Origin: JBMOGA01 sp049318625
GTDB taxonomy: Bacteria > Pseudomonadota > Alphaproteobacteria > Rhizobiales > Hyphomicrobiaceae
Direction: 5' to 3'
Assembly: GCA_049318625.1 (NCBI GenBank)
Contig: JBMOGA010000008.1
Span: forward strand, 1-64,000
Length of the DNA stretch: 64,000 bases
This document shows positions 1 through 8,644 of this stretch, piece after piece. The position numbers and the translations under genes were made by a program. Below the pieces are notes generated by a model. That model ran no database searches. It was not told where the DNA came from and worked only from the letters and a program-made list of their open reading frames with translations. The stretch's first letter is position 1. Every line of letters begins with the position of its first letter.

Positions 1-46
1 TCATATTCGCGGAGGGCTGTCAGCCGGCGAGAAGTTCAACAGCCTG

Positions 47-808
47 CTAGGGCCCCATGTAGAGGCCGCCGTTGACCTCGATCGCCGTGCCGGTGAGATA
101 ATCGGCGAGGTCCGATGCCAGGAACAGCGCCACCTTGGCGATGTCGTCGGGCTGGCCGAGGCGGCGGGCCGGAATGCGATCGATGATCGCGGCGTTAACC
201 TCGTCCGAGACGTCGCGGGTCATGCTGGTCAGGATGCGCCCCGGGTTGATGGCGTTGACCGTAATGCCGAGCGGCGTGACCTCCTTGGCGACGGCCATGG
301 TCAGGCCGAGGATCGCCGATTTCGACGCGACGTAGTGCGCCACCGCCTGGTAGGCGGCGCCCCGGGCGGCGATCGAGGCGACGTTGATGATGCGGCCATG
401 GCCGCGGGCGATCATCGGCGGCAGTGCCATCCGCGTACAGTGGAAATAGGACCGCACGTTGGTCGCGAACAGATGGTCCCACTGGTCGACGGTGATGGTC
501 CAGGCCTTGAGCCGCGTGCCGTCGGCGTCGAACTTGGGCGAGATGCCGACGTTGTTGACTAGGATATCGGGTGCTGCCTCCCCGCCGAACACCGGCCCGA
601 GGCAGCGCTCGATCTCGTCGGCGCGGGAGAGATCGCAGGCGATGGTGTCGACGCGGCCGGGATGCTCGGTGGCGAGGCGCTCGCCCGGCTCGATCCTGCG
701 GTCGACCAGGATCACGCGCTTGCCGGCCGTCAGAAACTGCCGGGCGGTGGCGAGGCCGATGTCGCCGCATCCGCCCGTGATCAGCACCAGGTCGCCACGG
801 ATCTGCAT
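47..808 (-). CDS. SDR family NAD(P)-dependent oxidoreductase
   Basis: A 253-residue classical short-chain dehydrogenase/reductase. The cofactor motif GGCGDIG lies near residues 12-18, NNVG is the structural motif, and the catalytic Ser and the Y-x3-K pair (YVASK) are intact. The C-terminus carries the usual NPGRI segment and a VNGG ending. It probably oxidises an alcohol or reduces a ketone in the cytoplasm; substrate unknown. The start was chosen at the ATG that overlaps the stop of the upstream FAD gene as TGATG, which implies translational coupling; a longer in-frame reading has an arginine-rich, non-SDR N-terminus. It is the last visible gene of the minus-strand set CoA-transferase, acyl-CoA dehydrogenase, FAD oxidoreductase, SDR. 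The family call is firm, the reaction is inference. Confidence 0.9.
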   Translation of the reverse strand: MQIRGDLVLITGGCGDIGLATARQFLTAGKRVILVDRRIEPGERLATEHPGRVDTIACDLSRADEIERCLGPVFGGEAAPDILVNNVGISPKFDADGTRLKAWTITVDQWDHLFATNVRSYFHCTRMALPPMIARGHGRIINVASIAARGAAYQAVAHYVASKSAILGLTMAVAKEVTPLGITVNAINPGRILTSMTRDVSDEVNAAIIDRIPARRLGQPDDIAKVALFLASDLADYLTGTAIEVNGGLYMGP

Positions 809-2232
809 CAGGGCCTCTCGCGTCCGGTTCTCAGCGAACTGTGTATATGCGCGGCGGCGGCGAGGCCCTGCGTGCCGGCCTTGACGAGGCCACCGAGATA
901 AGTCGCGCGCGGGCCGCCCTCGAGGCCGCCGGTGGTCGAGCCCGCGGCGTAGAGCCCGGGGATCGTCCCGCCAGCGGTGGCGCGGACACGGCCGTCGCCG
1001 TCGACGGCGAGACCGCCCATCGTATAGGTGAGCCCGATGCATAGGGGGATGGCGAAGAAGGGTGCCGTCATGATCGGCTGCGGCGGAACGGTGGCGGTGC
1101 GCGGCGGGTGCAGGGCCGGTGTGGTGCCGGCGGCAACCGCGCCGTTGTAGGCCTGGATCGTCTCGGCGAGCGCCGCGGGGGTATGCCCAGTCAAGGCCGC
1201 CAGCGCTTCCAGTGTCGGCGCCTTGTGGATGGTGCCGCCGGCCCGCTCCAACGTCGGGTTGGCGGGAATGCGCGCGGAGCGGCCGGGCCCCTCCCAGATC
1301 TTCTGGTCGAAGATCACCGTCAGCCCGAGCGGATCGGCCGATGTCGCGAGTTGGTTGGCGAGCGGCACGCCGCCGATGCCCTCGTCTGCGACCCGGCGGC
1401 CCGTGGCGTCCACGACGATCCCGGCGGTCGCGAGCGCATCGAGTTCCGGATAGGGCCAGACCTTGTCGCTGGTCATCGCATCACGGCACAACAGGTGGCC
1501 GTAGAAGCGATCGAGCCCGATGGTGGCGGCACCGACCGCCTCGGCCATGCGGATGCCGGCCCCGGAGCCGGTGGCGGCGCCGCGCTGTTTGAGCTTTTCG
1601 GCGGCGGGTGCGATGTGTGCGCGGACGCGGTCGAGGTCGGCCTGGAAGCCGCCGTCGGCGAGCACGACGGCGCGGGCTTGGAACGTCAGCACGCGGCCGG
1701 CGACGGTGGCGGTGACACCGGTGCAGCGGCCATCGGTCATCACGAGGGCGGTTGCCTCGGCGCCGAGGATGCGGCGCGCGCCGAGGCCGGCGAGTTTGTC
1801 CGCCATCCGGCGCAGCAGAACGTCTGGTCCGCGGCCCATCCAGTCGACGCCGGCCGCAATGGGGCGCGGCGGGGCGAGGATATGGCTCTGCCAGACGGCG
1901 GGGCCGCGGATGAACTGGCCGCCCTGGGCGCGCAGCCAGTCGACCAGCGCGCCGGCGCCGTTTGCCATGGTGCGGGCGAGTTCGGGATCGGCGGCGTCAC
2001 CCGTGGCGGTGGCGATCACGTGTGCGAGGCGTTCCGGGGGCGCCTTGACTTCGTTCATGGCGATGTGAAACACGCCGCCGGACATGCGCGTGTTGCAGAG
2101 GTAATGTTCGTCGCGGCCCTTCTCGAGCAGCAGCACGGACAGGCCGAGTTCGGCGGCGCGCAGCGCCACGGTAGAGCCCGCAAGGCCGGCGCCGACGACC
2201 ACGATGTCGACCGCATCCTGCGCGCTGGTCAT
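808..2232 (-). CDS. FAD-dependent oxidoreductase, fumarate reductase/tricarballylate dehydrogenase-like
   Basis: A 474-residue flavoprotein of the succinate dehydrogenase/fumarate reductase flavoprotein superfamily. The N-terminal Rossmann motif VVVGAGLAGS is followed about 25 residues later by the ribose-binding Glu (LLLEKG). The C-terminus has the typical FAD-binding segment GLYAAGSTTGG and the run GLVKAGTQG. Such soluble members (TcuA, 3-ketosteroid dehydrogenases, urocanate reductases) oxidise or reduce C-C bonds next to a carbonyl. The ATG start follows a GGAGGGG ribosome site about 7 bases upstream; a GTG two codons earlier is possible. It is coupled by TGATG to the SDR downstream and sits 186 bases after the acyl-CoA dehydrogenase on the same strand. 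The substrate cannot be assigned. Confidence 0.85.
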   Translation of the reverse strand: MTSAQDAVDIVVVGAGLAGSTVALRAAELGLSVLLLEKGRDEHYLCNTRMSGGVFHIAMNEVKAPPERLAHVIATATGDAADPELARTMANGAGALVDWLRAQGGQFIRGPAVWQSHILAPPRPIAAGVDWMGRGPDVLLRRMADKLAGLGARRILGAEATALVMTDGRCTGVTATVAGRVLTFQARAVVLADGGFQADLDRVRAHIAPAAEKLKQRGAATGSGAGIRMAEAVGAATIGLDRFYGHLLCRDAMTSDKVWPYPELDALATAGIVVDATGRRVADEGIGGVPLANQLATSADPLGLTVIFDQKIWEGPGRSARIPANPTLERAGGTIHKAPTLEALAALTGHTPAALAETIQAYNGAVAAGTTPALHPPRTATVPPQPIMTAPFFAIPLCIGLTYTMGGLAVDGDGRVRATAGGTIPGLYAAGSTTGGLEGGPRATYLGGLVKAGTQGLAAAAHIHSSLRTGRERP

Positions 2233-2418
2233 TCGCACCCCTCCGTCCGACAGCGGCTCAGGCCGCCGTCTCTCCCGTCATCCCTCTCCCCGTCGCAAGG
2301 CACGTGCCAGATGCGGATCGAGGCGCCGGGACCGTTGCAAACGCGGGGCGTGCGCGGGCGCTGTCGTCGCCGACGGCGGCCGATCCGCGCCGAGTGTCCG
2401 CGCCGAGGACAGCGCGGT

Positions 2419-3564
2419 TCAGACGCTCGCGCCCGCCTGCATCAGCTCGCGGGCGATGATCATGCGCTGGATCTGGTTGGTGCCCTCGTAGATCTGCGTG
2501 ATCTTGGCGTCGCGGTAGAGCCGCTCGACCTCGAAGCCGCGGATGTAGCCGGAGCCGCCGAACACCTGCACCGCGTCGGCCGTGCGGGCGACCGCCATGT
2601 CACCGGCGAAGCACTTGGCCATCGAGCAGGCCTTGGTGGCCGGCTCGCCGCGGTCGATCTTGACGGCGGCGGCGTGGACCAGCAGGCGGGCCGCCTCGAT
2701 GCCCGTCGCCATGTCGGCGAGCAGCCATTGCACGCCCTGGAACTCGCCGATGGCCTTGCCGAACTGGCGGCGCTGGCGGGCGTAGTCGACGGCCGCTTCG
2801 AGGCCCGCCTGGGCGATGCCGACGGCCAGCGCCGCGATCCCGACTCGGCCCTTGTCGAGCACGCTCATCATCATGTGGAAGCCGCGCCCTTCGACGCCGA
2901 GGCGGGCCTCCGCCGGCAAGGCGACATCGGAGAAATGCAGCGCGCCGACCTGGCTCGCCCGCTGGCCCATCTTGTGCTCGGCGGGACCGCGCTCGACGCC
3001 CTTGGCGTGCAGGTCGACGATGAAGATGCTCATGCCGCGGTGGCCGGCCGCCTTGTCCGTGCGGGCCAGCACGAAGCCCAAGTCGGCGACGGGCGCGTTG
3101 TGGATCCAGATCTTGGAGCCGTCGAGCCGCCAGCCGGCGCCGTCGCGCACCGCGGTGGTGCGGATGCCGGCGACGTCGGTGCCGGCCTCCGCCTCGGTGA
3201 TGCAGTAGGCCACACGTTTCTCGGTCTTCATCACCGGGCCGAGCCAAGTCTGCTGCTGCTCCGCAGTGCCATGCTGAACCAGCAGGGTCGAGATCAGTTC
3301 GACGAGACCGCACTGGTCGGCGACCGACGCATAGCCGCGCGACAGCTCCTCCATCACGAGCGCGTAGGTGAGCGTGTCGAACCCGGGTCCGCCGAGCCGC
3401 TCCGGCACCGAGATGCCGAACAGGCCGAGCGACGCCATCTCGCGGTAGATCTCGGCGGGAAAGCGCTCGTCGCGGTCGAGGTCGGCGGCGGCGGGGCGGA
3501 TCACCTCGTCGGCGAACTTGCGGGCCATGGCGCGCACCTCGGCGTGGGTTTCGGTGACGTACAT
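2419..3564 (-). CDS. acyl-CoA dehydrogenase
   Basis: A 381-residue acyl-CoA dehydrogenase of normal length. Visible signatures are AYCITEAEAGTD in the FAD-binding beta domain, the RRQFGKAIGEFQ segment, the QVFGGSGYIRGFEVERLYRD C-terminal motif and YEGTNQIQ, whose Glu (about residue 360) is the expected catalytic base. It introduces an alpha,beta double bond into an acyl-CoA and passes electrons to ETF. The start is the ATG after a GGGAGGACAGGAC ribosome site; the open frame extends upstream but that part overlaps the CoA-transferase and has no family similarity. It lies 29 bases downstream of the CoA-transferase, so the pair probably activates and then oxidises one substrate. Chain-length preference is not readable. 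Confidence 0.93.
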   Translation of the reverse strand: MYVTETHAEVRAMARKFADEVIRPAAADLDRDERFPAEIYREMASLGLFGISVPERLGGPGFDTLTYALVMEELSRGYASVADQCGLVELISTLLVQHGTAEQQQTWLGPVMKTEKRVAYCITEAEAGTDVAGIRTTAVRDGAGWRLDGSKIWIHNAPVADLGFVLARTDKAAGHRGMSIFIVDLHAKGVERGPAEHKMGQRASQVGALHFSDVALPAEARLGVEGRGFHMMMSVLDKGRVGIAALAVGIAQAGLEAAVDYARQRRQFGKAIGEFQGVQWLLADMATGIEAARLLVHAAAVKIDRGEPATKACSMAKCFAGDMAVARTADAVQVFGGSGYIRGFEVERLYRDAKITQIYEGTNQIQRMIIARELMQAGASV

Positions 3565-3593
3565 GTCCTGTCCTCCCTGCCGGTCTCGGCCGC

Positions 3594-5174
3594 TCAGGCG
3601 TTGCGGAAGCGGGCACCCATGGGGGCCGGATCGAACAGAGCCGCCGGCATGGTTCGGCAGTTCTCGGCAACGGTCAGCGGGAAGCTCGACCGCGCGAGGA
3701 CATCGCGCGCAAGGTCGACGCCCGGCGCCACTTCGGTGACGACCACGCCGGACGGCGTCAGCTTCATCACGCAACGCTCGGTGACGTAGGTGACGTCCTG
3801 GCCCTGGGCGATGGCGCGGCGGCCCGAAAAGGTGACGTGTTCGACCTCGTCGACGAGTTTCGCCACCTTGCCCTCTTTCTCGATGGCGAGGCGGCCGTCG
3901 GCGATGGCGAGTTGGGCGCCGGCGTTGAAGTAGCCGGAGAACACGATCTTGCGCGCCCGCGCGGTGATGTCGACGAAGCCGCCGACACCGGCGGTGACGT
4001 GGGGCCGCGCGGACAGCCGCGAGACGTTGACCGAGCCATCGCGGCCGATCTGGAGGAACGACAGCAGCGTCGCGTCGAAGCCGCCAGCCTGGAAATAGCT
4101 GAACTGGTGCGGCGAGGCGACGAAGGCCTCGGCGTTGGCGGCACAGCCGAACTTGAACTCGAGCAGCGGTACGCCGCCGACCGCACCCTGCTCGATCACC
4201 CAGGTGACGTCGCCGTGGCACCCCTCCTCCAGGAAGATGCGCGGGACATTGGCGGAGATGCCGAACCCGATGTTGACGGCCCAGCCGGTCTCGAGCTCCA
4301 TCGCCACCCGCCGTGCGATCACCTTGGCGGGGTCGAAGGCAGGCAGAGCGAACGTGCTCAGCGGCCGGAACAATTCTCCCGAGATGGCGGGATCATAGGG
4401 CGTCGCGGTGGTCTGGAGCTGATCCGGGGCCTCGACGATGCGGTCGACCAGCACGCCCGGCACCCGGACGTCGTGCGGGCGCAGGGTGCCGGACTGGGCG
4501 ATCCGCTTGACCTGGGCGATGACCTTGCCGCCGCAGTTGTGCGCCGCCAGCGCGATCTCCATGGCGCCGAGGTAGGCGCCCTCGTGCTCGAAGGTGAGAT
4601 TGCCCCGCTCGTCGGCGGTGGTTGCCCGGATAATGCCGACGTCGGGCCGGATGGCAGGAAAGTAGAGCCACTCGCCGCCCTCGAACTGCAGCTTCCGGAC
4701 GATCGGGCGGGCCCGGGCGCGGTCGTTCATGGCGCAGCCGTCGCGGTCGGGATCGACGAACGTGTCGAGGCCGACCTTGGTCAGGATGCCGGGGCGCAGG
4801 CCGGCGGCCTCTCTCAGAATGTCGAACACGATGCCGCTCGGCACGTTGTAGGCGGCGACGCGGTTGTCGCCGAGCATCTGCCAGATCAGCGGCGGCGGTG
4901 CCGACGACGGGCCGGACGGGTAGGAACCGGCGATGACGGTGTCGATCAGCCCATCCCTGGCCAAGTGGTCGATGCCCTTGGTGCCGAACATGTCGCCGGC
5001 GGCGATGGGGTGGATCATGGTCAGGCCGCGCGGGTGGCCGTCGCGGGCGAAGCGGGTGCCGATGGCTTCCAGCATGTGGTCGGGGCAGCCGAGGCCGCTC
5101 GACGAATTGACGGCGACGACGGCGCCGTCCGCGACCAGCGCGGCGGCTTCGTCGGCTGTGGTGATCTTCGACAT
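3594..5174 (-). CDS. acyl-CoA:acetate/3-ketoacid CoA-transferase
   Basis: A 526-residue class I CoA-transferase in which the two halves (alpha- and beta-like) are fused in one chain, as in the YdiF/COG4670 group. The N-terminal half holds the SSGLGCPDHM loop. The second half has the catalytic-glutamate motif VIEQGAVGGVP, with the Glu at about residue 328, close to where YdiF has it. It should transfer CoA from a donor thioester to a carboxylic acid, forming the substrate for the acyl-CoA dehydrogenase 29 bases downstream. The start is the ATG giving MSKITTADEAAALV, where family similarity begins; the 140-base gap to the divergent TetR gene holds operator-like palindromes, so control by that repressor is likely (inference). 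Confidence 0.9.
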   Translation of the reverse strand: MSKITTADEAAALVADGAVVAVNSSSGLGCPDHMLEAIGTRFARDGHPRGLTMIHPIAAGDMFGTKGIDHLARDGLIDTVIAGSYPSGPSSAPPPLIWQMLGDNRVAAYNVPSGIVFDILREAAGLRPGILTKVGLDTFVDPDRDGCAMNDRARARPIVRKLQFEGGEWLYFPAIRPDVGIIRATTADERGNLTFEHEGAYLGAMEIALAAHNCGGKVIAQVKRIAQSGTLRPHDVRVPGVLVDRIVEAPDQLQTTATPYDPAISGELFRPLSTFALPAFDPAKVIARRVAMELETGWAVNIGFGISANVPRIFLEEGCHGDVTWVIEQGAVGGVPLLEFKFGCAANAEAFVASPHQFSYFQAGGFDATLLSFLQIGRDGSVNVSRLSARPHVTAGVGGFVDITARARKIVFSGYFNAGAQLAIADGRLAIEKEGKVAKLVDEVEHVTFSGRRAIAQGQDVTYVTERCVMKLTPSGVVVTEVAPGVDLARDVLARSSFPLTVAENCRTMPAALFDPAPMGARFRNA

Positions 5175-5212
5175 GGAGCGGGCCCATCCGGGTCGTTGGC
5201 GCGGCGCGCAAG

Positions 5213-5226
5213 TAACCGTACAGTTA
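5213..5226. promoter_or_regulatory. candidate TetR operator palindrome
   Basis: TAACCGTACAGTTA is a 14-base palindrome with only one mismatched symmetrical pair; its shape (TAAC-x-GTAC-x-GTTA) resembles operators of TetR/AcrR repressors. It lies between the divergent TetR gene and the CoA-transferase gene, 39 bases before the latter's ATG, where a bound repressor could block both. Binding is inferred from position and symmetry. Confidence 0.5.
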
Positions 5227-5234
5227 TCTACGGA

Positions 5235-5260
5235 TGACACTTGCCGCCCACTCGTGTCAA
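5235..5260. promoter_or_regulatory. inverted repeat TGACAC-N13-GTGTCA overlapping a minus-strand -35-like box
   Basis: A perfect 6-base inverted repeat with a 13-base spacer. On the minus strand the right arm is part of TTGACA (5260 to 5255), a perfect -35 hexamer for the CoA-transferase operon, although no good -10 hexamer is visible 17 bases on. It may be a second operator or a promoter part. Short repeats can arise by chance, so confidence is low. Confidence 0.3.
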
Positions 5261-5316
5261 GTTGGGGCCGTGATGAGGGACCCATCAGGGGCCCTTCGTC
5301 ATCGGGCGATGGGACC

Positions 5317-6030
5317 ATGAACAAGGCAGCGCGCAAATCCGCCGTCCGCGGCGTGGCGGGCGTCACCCCGGACACCGGCAAGGGGACGCGCGGCCGGGGC
5401 GGGCCGGCGCCGCAGGTGAGAGATGCGGCGGCGACGCAACGGCGCATCCTGGCGGCGGCAACCTCCGAGTTCGCGCGTAAGGGCCTCAGCGGCGCGCGCG
5501 TCGACGTGATCGCGGCCCGCGCCCGCGCCAACAAGCGCATGCTCTACCATTACTTCGGCAACAAGGATCAGCTGTTCCGGCGGGTTCTGGAGGAGGCCTA
5601 TCTCGGCATCCGCACCGCCGAGCAGACGCTCGATCTCGACGACATGGAGCCGCGCCGCGCGCTCGAGACGCTGGTGCGGTTCACGTGGGACTACTATCTG
5701 GCGCACCCTGAATTCCTCGCCCTGGTCAACAGCGCCAATCTCCACAAGGCGCGGCACCTGGAGGGCTCGCAAGCGATCGGCGCGGCGAGCCGGCGCTTCG
5801 TCGGTATGGTGGAGACGCTGCTGGCGCGCGGCGTCGAGACGGGCGTCTTCCGCCCCGGGGTCGATCCCGTCCAGCTCAACATCACGATCGCGGCGATCGG
5901 GTACTACTACCTGACCAACCGCCATACGGGTTCCATCATCTTCGAGCGGGATCTCGTGGCCCCAGCGGCGCTGGATGCGCGGCTCGCGTTCAACATCGAC
6001 ACGATCCTGCGTCTCGTCCGCGCCGACTGA
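5317..6030 (+). CDS. TetR/AcrR family transcriptional regulator
   Basis: A 237-residue regulator. After a basic, low-complexity tail of about 35 residues comes the TetR DNA-binding domain: ATQRRILAAATSEFARKGL, then a helix-turn-helix ending in the diagnostic MLYHYFGNKDQLF. The remaining roughly 150 residues form an all-helical ligand domain (FTWDYYLAHPEFLALVN). The gene is divergent from the CoA-transferase operon, the common arrangement of a local repressor released by a pathway intermediate. A near-perfect palindrome sits in the shared gap. An upstream in-frame extension overlaps the CoA-transferase antisense and was rejected. The ligand is unknown. Confidence 0.92.
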   Translation: MNKAARKSAVRGVAGVTPDTGKGTRGRGGPAPQVRDAAATQRRILAAATSEFARKGLSGARVDVIAARARANKRMLYHYFGNKDQLFRRVLEEAYLGIRTAEQTLDLDDMEPRRALETLVRFTWDYYLAHPEFLALVNSANLHKARHLEGSQAIGAASRRFVGMVETLLARGVETGVFRPGVDPVQLNITIAAIGYYYLTNRHTGSIIFERDLVAPAALDARLAFNIDTILRLVRAD

Positions 6031-6253
6031 CCGGCTGCCGAGGCGATCGGCCAGGCGCGCTCCTGCGAGAGCGCCGGTGCGGATCGCCAGGATCGGAGCC
6101 CGCTCCTCTTTGCACTGAGGGCGATGCGGCCTCAGCACCGCGCCGGGCGCATGGGTGGTGTCGCCGATCGGAGGATCGCGCGATGTCGAAGGGCCTTGCG
6201 CGGCGGACCGCGTTTCATCGAAACTCCGCGGAACGAGAAGGGGGCACGCAGCC

Positions 6254-6643
6254 ATGAAACTCGTCACGCACGAGACTCAGGAGTTGGTCGACTGGCGCCA
6301 AGGTGTGGCGACGCGGATGATCGCGTCGGCCCTGACGGGCTCGGTCCAGCTCTGTATCTTCGAGCAATTCTGTGAACCCGGCCTCGGCGCACCGACGCAT
6401 ATGCACGCGGTCGAAGAAGTGCTGACCGTCGTCGAAGGGCGGGCTGAGATCTGGGTCGGCAATGAGAAGACCATCGCCGGCGGCGGCCATTCGGTGATCA
6501 TTCCGGCCGGCGCGCGGCACGGCTTCCGCAACATCGCGGACAAGGGCCTGCTGCACATGCGGGCGACGCTGGCGTCGAGCATTTTCGAGGCGAGCTACGA
6601 TGATCGCGCCGAGCAGTCGCGACGCTACGTGCCGCCCGCCTGA
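6254..6643 (+). CDS. cupin domain protein
   Basis: A 129-residue single-domain cupin. Motif 1 is readable as PTHMHAVEEVLTVVEG (two His and a Glu as metal ligands) and motif 2 as the GGGHSVIIPAGARHGFRN stretch with the final His. Such small cupins act as isomerases, dioxygenases or sugar/acid-binding proteins; nothing here selects one. The ATG follows a GAGAAGGGGG ribosome site. A 222-base gap separates it from the TetR gene and shows no other feature. It lies just before the promoter-like region of the long plus-strand catabolic set and may belong to that pathway. Confidence 0.8.
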   Translation: MKLVTHETQELVDWRQGVATRMIASALTGSVQLCIFEQFCEPGLGAPTHMHAVEEVLTVVEGRAEIWVGNEKTIAGGGHSVIIPAGARHGFRNIADKGLLHMRATLASSIFEASYDDRAEQSRRYVPPA

Positions 6644-6697
6644 GCGTCGACACCGGGGCTGCAGCCGTTTCGGCTCGGGCCGTTTCCATGAGTGTTG

Positions 6698-6740
6698 TTG
6701 ACTTGTGTGACAAGTTCCGCAACATTTTACTACCTTGTCA
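6698..6740 (+). promoter_or_regulatory. promoter/operator region of the FAD oxidoreductase gene, with inverted repeats
   Basis: TTGACT (6698-6703) is -35-like and overlaps ACTTGT-GTG-ACAAGT (6701-6715), a perfect 6-base inverted repeat with a 3-base spacer. A further CTTGTCA half-site lies at 6734-6740, inverted relative to TGACAAG at 6708-6714. The stretch between is AT-richer than its surroundings (AACATTTTACTACC). This is a plausible regulated promoter for the operon starting at 6761; the repressor could be the TetR encoded at the operon's end. The -10 element is weak. Confidence 0.4.
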
Positions 6741-6760
6741 GTCAGTCGGAACGACAACGC

Positions 6761-8233
6761 ATGAGTTCTTTCGACATCATCGTTGTCGGTGGTGGGGGAA
6801 CCGGGCTGATGGCGGCATACGCGGCCGCATGCGAGGGGCGATCGGTCGTCGTTCTGGAAAAAGGCGAAAAGCTCGGCGGCACGACCGGATTGTCGGTCGG
6901 CACGGTGACGGCGGCTGGCACGGCGCTGCAACGCGCAGCCGGCATCCACGACGATGCGGATGCGCATTTCGAGGATATGGGAAAGTTCGCCGGCTCGCGG
7001 GCCAACCGGGACAATCTCGAACTGCGCCGGCTTCTGGTCGACCATGGGGCCGACACCATTTCTCTTCTCGCGAAACTCGGTGTTGTTTTCATGGGGCCGC
7101 TTCCGGAGCCGCCGCACCGCCATCCCCGCATGCACGCGATCATTCCTCATTCGCGCGGATTCATCGACCGACTGGCGGAGGCCGGGCGCCGCAAGGGCGT
7201 CGTGTACCGGACCGGTGCGCAGGTTGAAAAACTCGTCGAGACGGATGGCCGTGTCGGGGGCGTAGCGCTTGCCGGTGGCGAAGTGCTAGCGGCACGGCGC
7301 GGCGTCATCCTCTCGTCCGGCGATTTCAGCTCGGCGCGCGACGACTACAAGTCCAAGTACATGAGCGGGCCCCTGCTCGACATCGGCGGCATCAATCCTC
7401 TGAGCACGGGGGACGGCCAGCGCATGGGGGAAGCGGTGGGCGGCGAGGTGGTCAACGGCGACCTCGCTTGGGGCCCGGAGATCCGCTTCAAGGCGCCAGA
7501 GAAGAAAAGTTTCGTCGCCGGACTTCCCTCCTCGCCCACGCTCGCCCGCGTCATCCTCGCGGCGATGAAGATCATGCCGCAAGCGCTGATCCGGCCGTTC
7601 CTGCTCGCCTTCGTGACCACCTATCTGGCCCCCGCGCCGGCACTGTTCCGCAAGGGTGCCATTCTCGTGAACGCCGCGGGGGCGCGGTTCTGCGACGAGT
7701 GCGACCGCCCTCAGGACCATATCGGCCGACAACCGGGAAAGAGCGCTTGGATCGTCTTCGGAGCGTCGGTGGCGGCGGCGTTTCAGGCGTGGCCGAACTT
7801 CATTTCGACGGCGCCCGGCGTAGGCTTCGCGTATCTATCCGACTACGAACGGACGCGACCGGATGTCGTGCGCAAGGCCGACACGCTGGATGATCTCGCC
7901 CGGCTCATCGCCGTTCCCGGCGATGCGCTGCGCCGGTCGGTGGCGGATTACAACGCCGCGCTGCCCCCGGACGGGGAACGCGCGCCGATCGAGGCCGGTC
8001 CGTTCTACGCACTGGGGCCAGCCATTTCCTGGATCGTCTTCAGTGAGGGCGGGCTCAGGATCGACCGGGACTTCCGCGTGCTGCATCGCGATGGTGGCCC
8101 CATTCGCGGTCTGTACGCGGCTGGCTCGGCGGGGCAAGGCGGTCTGCTGCTCGAGGGTCACGGCCATCATCTGGCCTGGGCCTTCACATCGGGCCGTCTC
8201 GCCGGACGCAATGCCGCCCTCGCGGAGGCATGA
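6761..8233 (+). CDS. FAD-binding dehydrogenase, fumarate reductase/3-ketosteroid dehydrogenase-like
   Basis: A 490-residue flavoprotein with the Rossmann motif VVGGGGTGLMAAYAAACEG, the ribose-binding Glu in VVVLEKGEKLGGTTG, and a C-terminal FAD segment LYAAGSAGQGGLLLEGHGHH. The GGTTG loop and overall form match the family containing 3-oxosteroid 1-dehydrogenases and soluble fumarate-reductase-like enzymes, which work on C-C bonds alpha/beta to a carbonyl. The ATG at 6761 gives MSSFDIIVVGGGG, the correct distance to the FAD motif; earlier in-frame starts add an unrelated 23-residue leader over the promoter-like inverted repeats. It heads the plus-strand set that continues with the NIPSNAP-like gene. 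It is a distinct paralogue of the minus-strand flavoprotein at 808-2232. Confidence 0.87.
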   Translation: MSSFDIIVVGGGGTGLMAAYAAACEGRSVVVLEKGEKLGGTTGLSVGTVTAAGTALQRAAGIHDDADAHFEDMGKFAGSRANRDNLELRRLLVDHGADTISLLAKLGVVFMGPLPEPPHRHPRMHAIIPHSRGFIDRLAEAGRRKGVVYRTGAQVEKLVETDGRVGGVALAGGEVLAARRGVILSSGDFSSARDDYKSKYMSGPLLDIGGINPLSTGDGQRMGEAVGGEVVNGDLAWGPEIRFKAPEKKSFVAGLPSSPTLARVILAAMKIMPQALIRPFLLAFVTTYLAPAPALFRKGAILVNAAGARFCDECDRPQDHIGRQPGKSAWIVFGASVAAAFQAWPNFISTAPGVGFAYLSDYERTRPDVVRKADTLDDLARLIAVPGDALRRSVADYNAALPPDGERAPIEAGPFYALGPAISWIVFSEGGLRIDRDFRVLHRDGGPIRGLYAAGSAGQGGLLLEGHGHHLAWAFTSGRLAGRNAALAEA

Positions 8234-8302
8234 CAGGTCCGCCCCGTCGTTGGATGACCACGTTTGAACTGCCCGTACGTCACCACACAGCGAACGAGGA
8301 CC

Positions 8303-8617
8303 ATGATTTACGAGGAACGCGACTACCGCATCAAGGCGGGTAAGCTCATGACGTTCGTGAAGGCCTACGAGGAGTTCGGGCTGCCGATCCAGAAGAAGCA
8401 TCTCGGCACGTTCGTGGCTTATTTCACGACCGAGATCGGCGAACTCAATCACGTCGTCGCCATCTGGGGCTACAACAGCCTCGACGACCGGCAGCGTCGG
8501 CGCGCGGTGATGCTAGCCGATCCCGAGTGGCAGGCGTATCTCGCCAAGGTCGCCGATCTGATCGACATCCAGAACACGCGGGTGCTCAATCCCGTGTCGT
8601 TCTCACCCCTGCAGTGA
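8303..8617 (+). CDS. NIPSNAP family protein
   Basis: A 104-residue protein beginning MIYEERDYRIKAGKL and continuing to WGYNSLDDRQRRRAVMLADP, the typical layout of a NIPSNAP (dimeric alpha-beta barrel) domain. These small proteins often accompany catabolic enzymes and may act as small ligand-binding or isomerase-like subunits; no proven activity can be assigned. The ATG follows an ACGAGGACC ribosome site. It is 69 bases after the FAD gene and 27 bases before the alpha/beta hydrolase, so it belongs to the same transcript. Confidence 0.82.
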   Translation: MIYEERDYRIKAGKLMTFVKAYEEFGLPIQKKHLGTFVAYFTTEIGELNHVVAIWGYNSLDDRQRRRAVMLADPEWQAYLAKVADLIDIQNTRVLNPVSFSPLQ

Positions 8618-8644
8618 CGTGTGCAAGGCAACCGGAATGACGCC

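Noticed and set aside
1..46. Start of another minus-strand gene at the left edge (an ATG reads from position 4)
   Set aside because: Only one codon is inside the window and no good ribosome site is visible.
1108..3789. Very long plus-strand open frame (about 890 codons) opposite the flavoprotein and acyl-CoA dehydrogenase genes
   Set aside because: It is antisense to genes with clear motifs; its Gly/Ala/Arg/His-rich product has no domain. High GC at third positions removes stops on the other strand.
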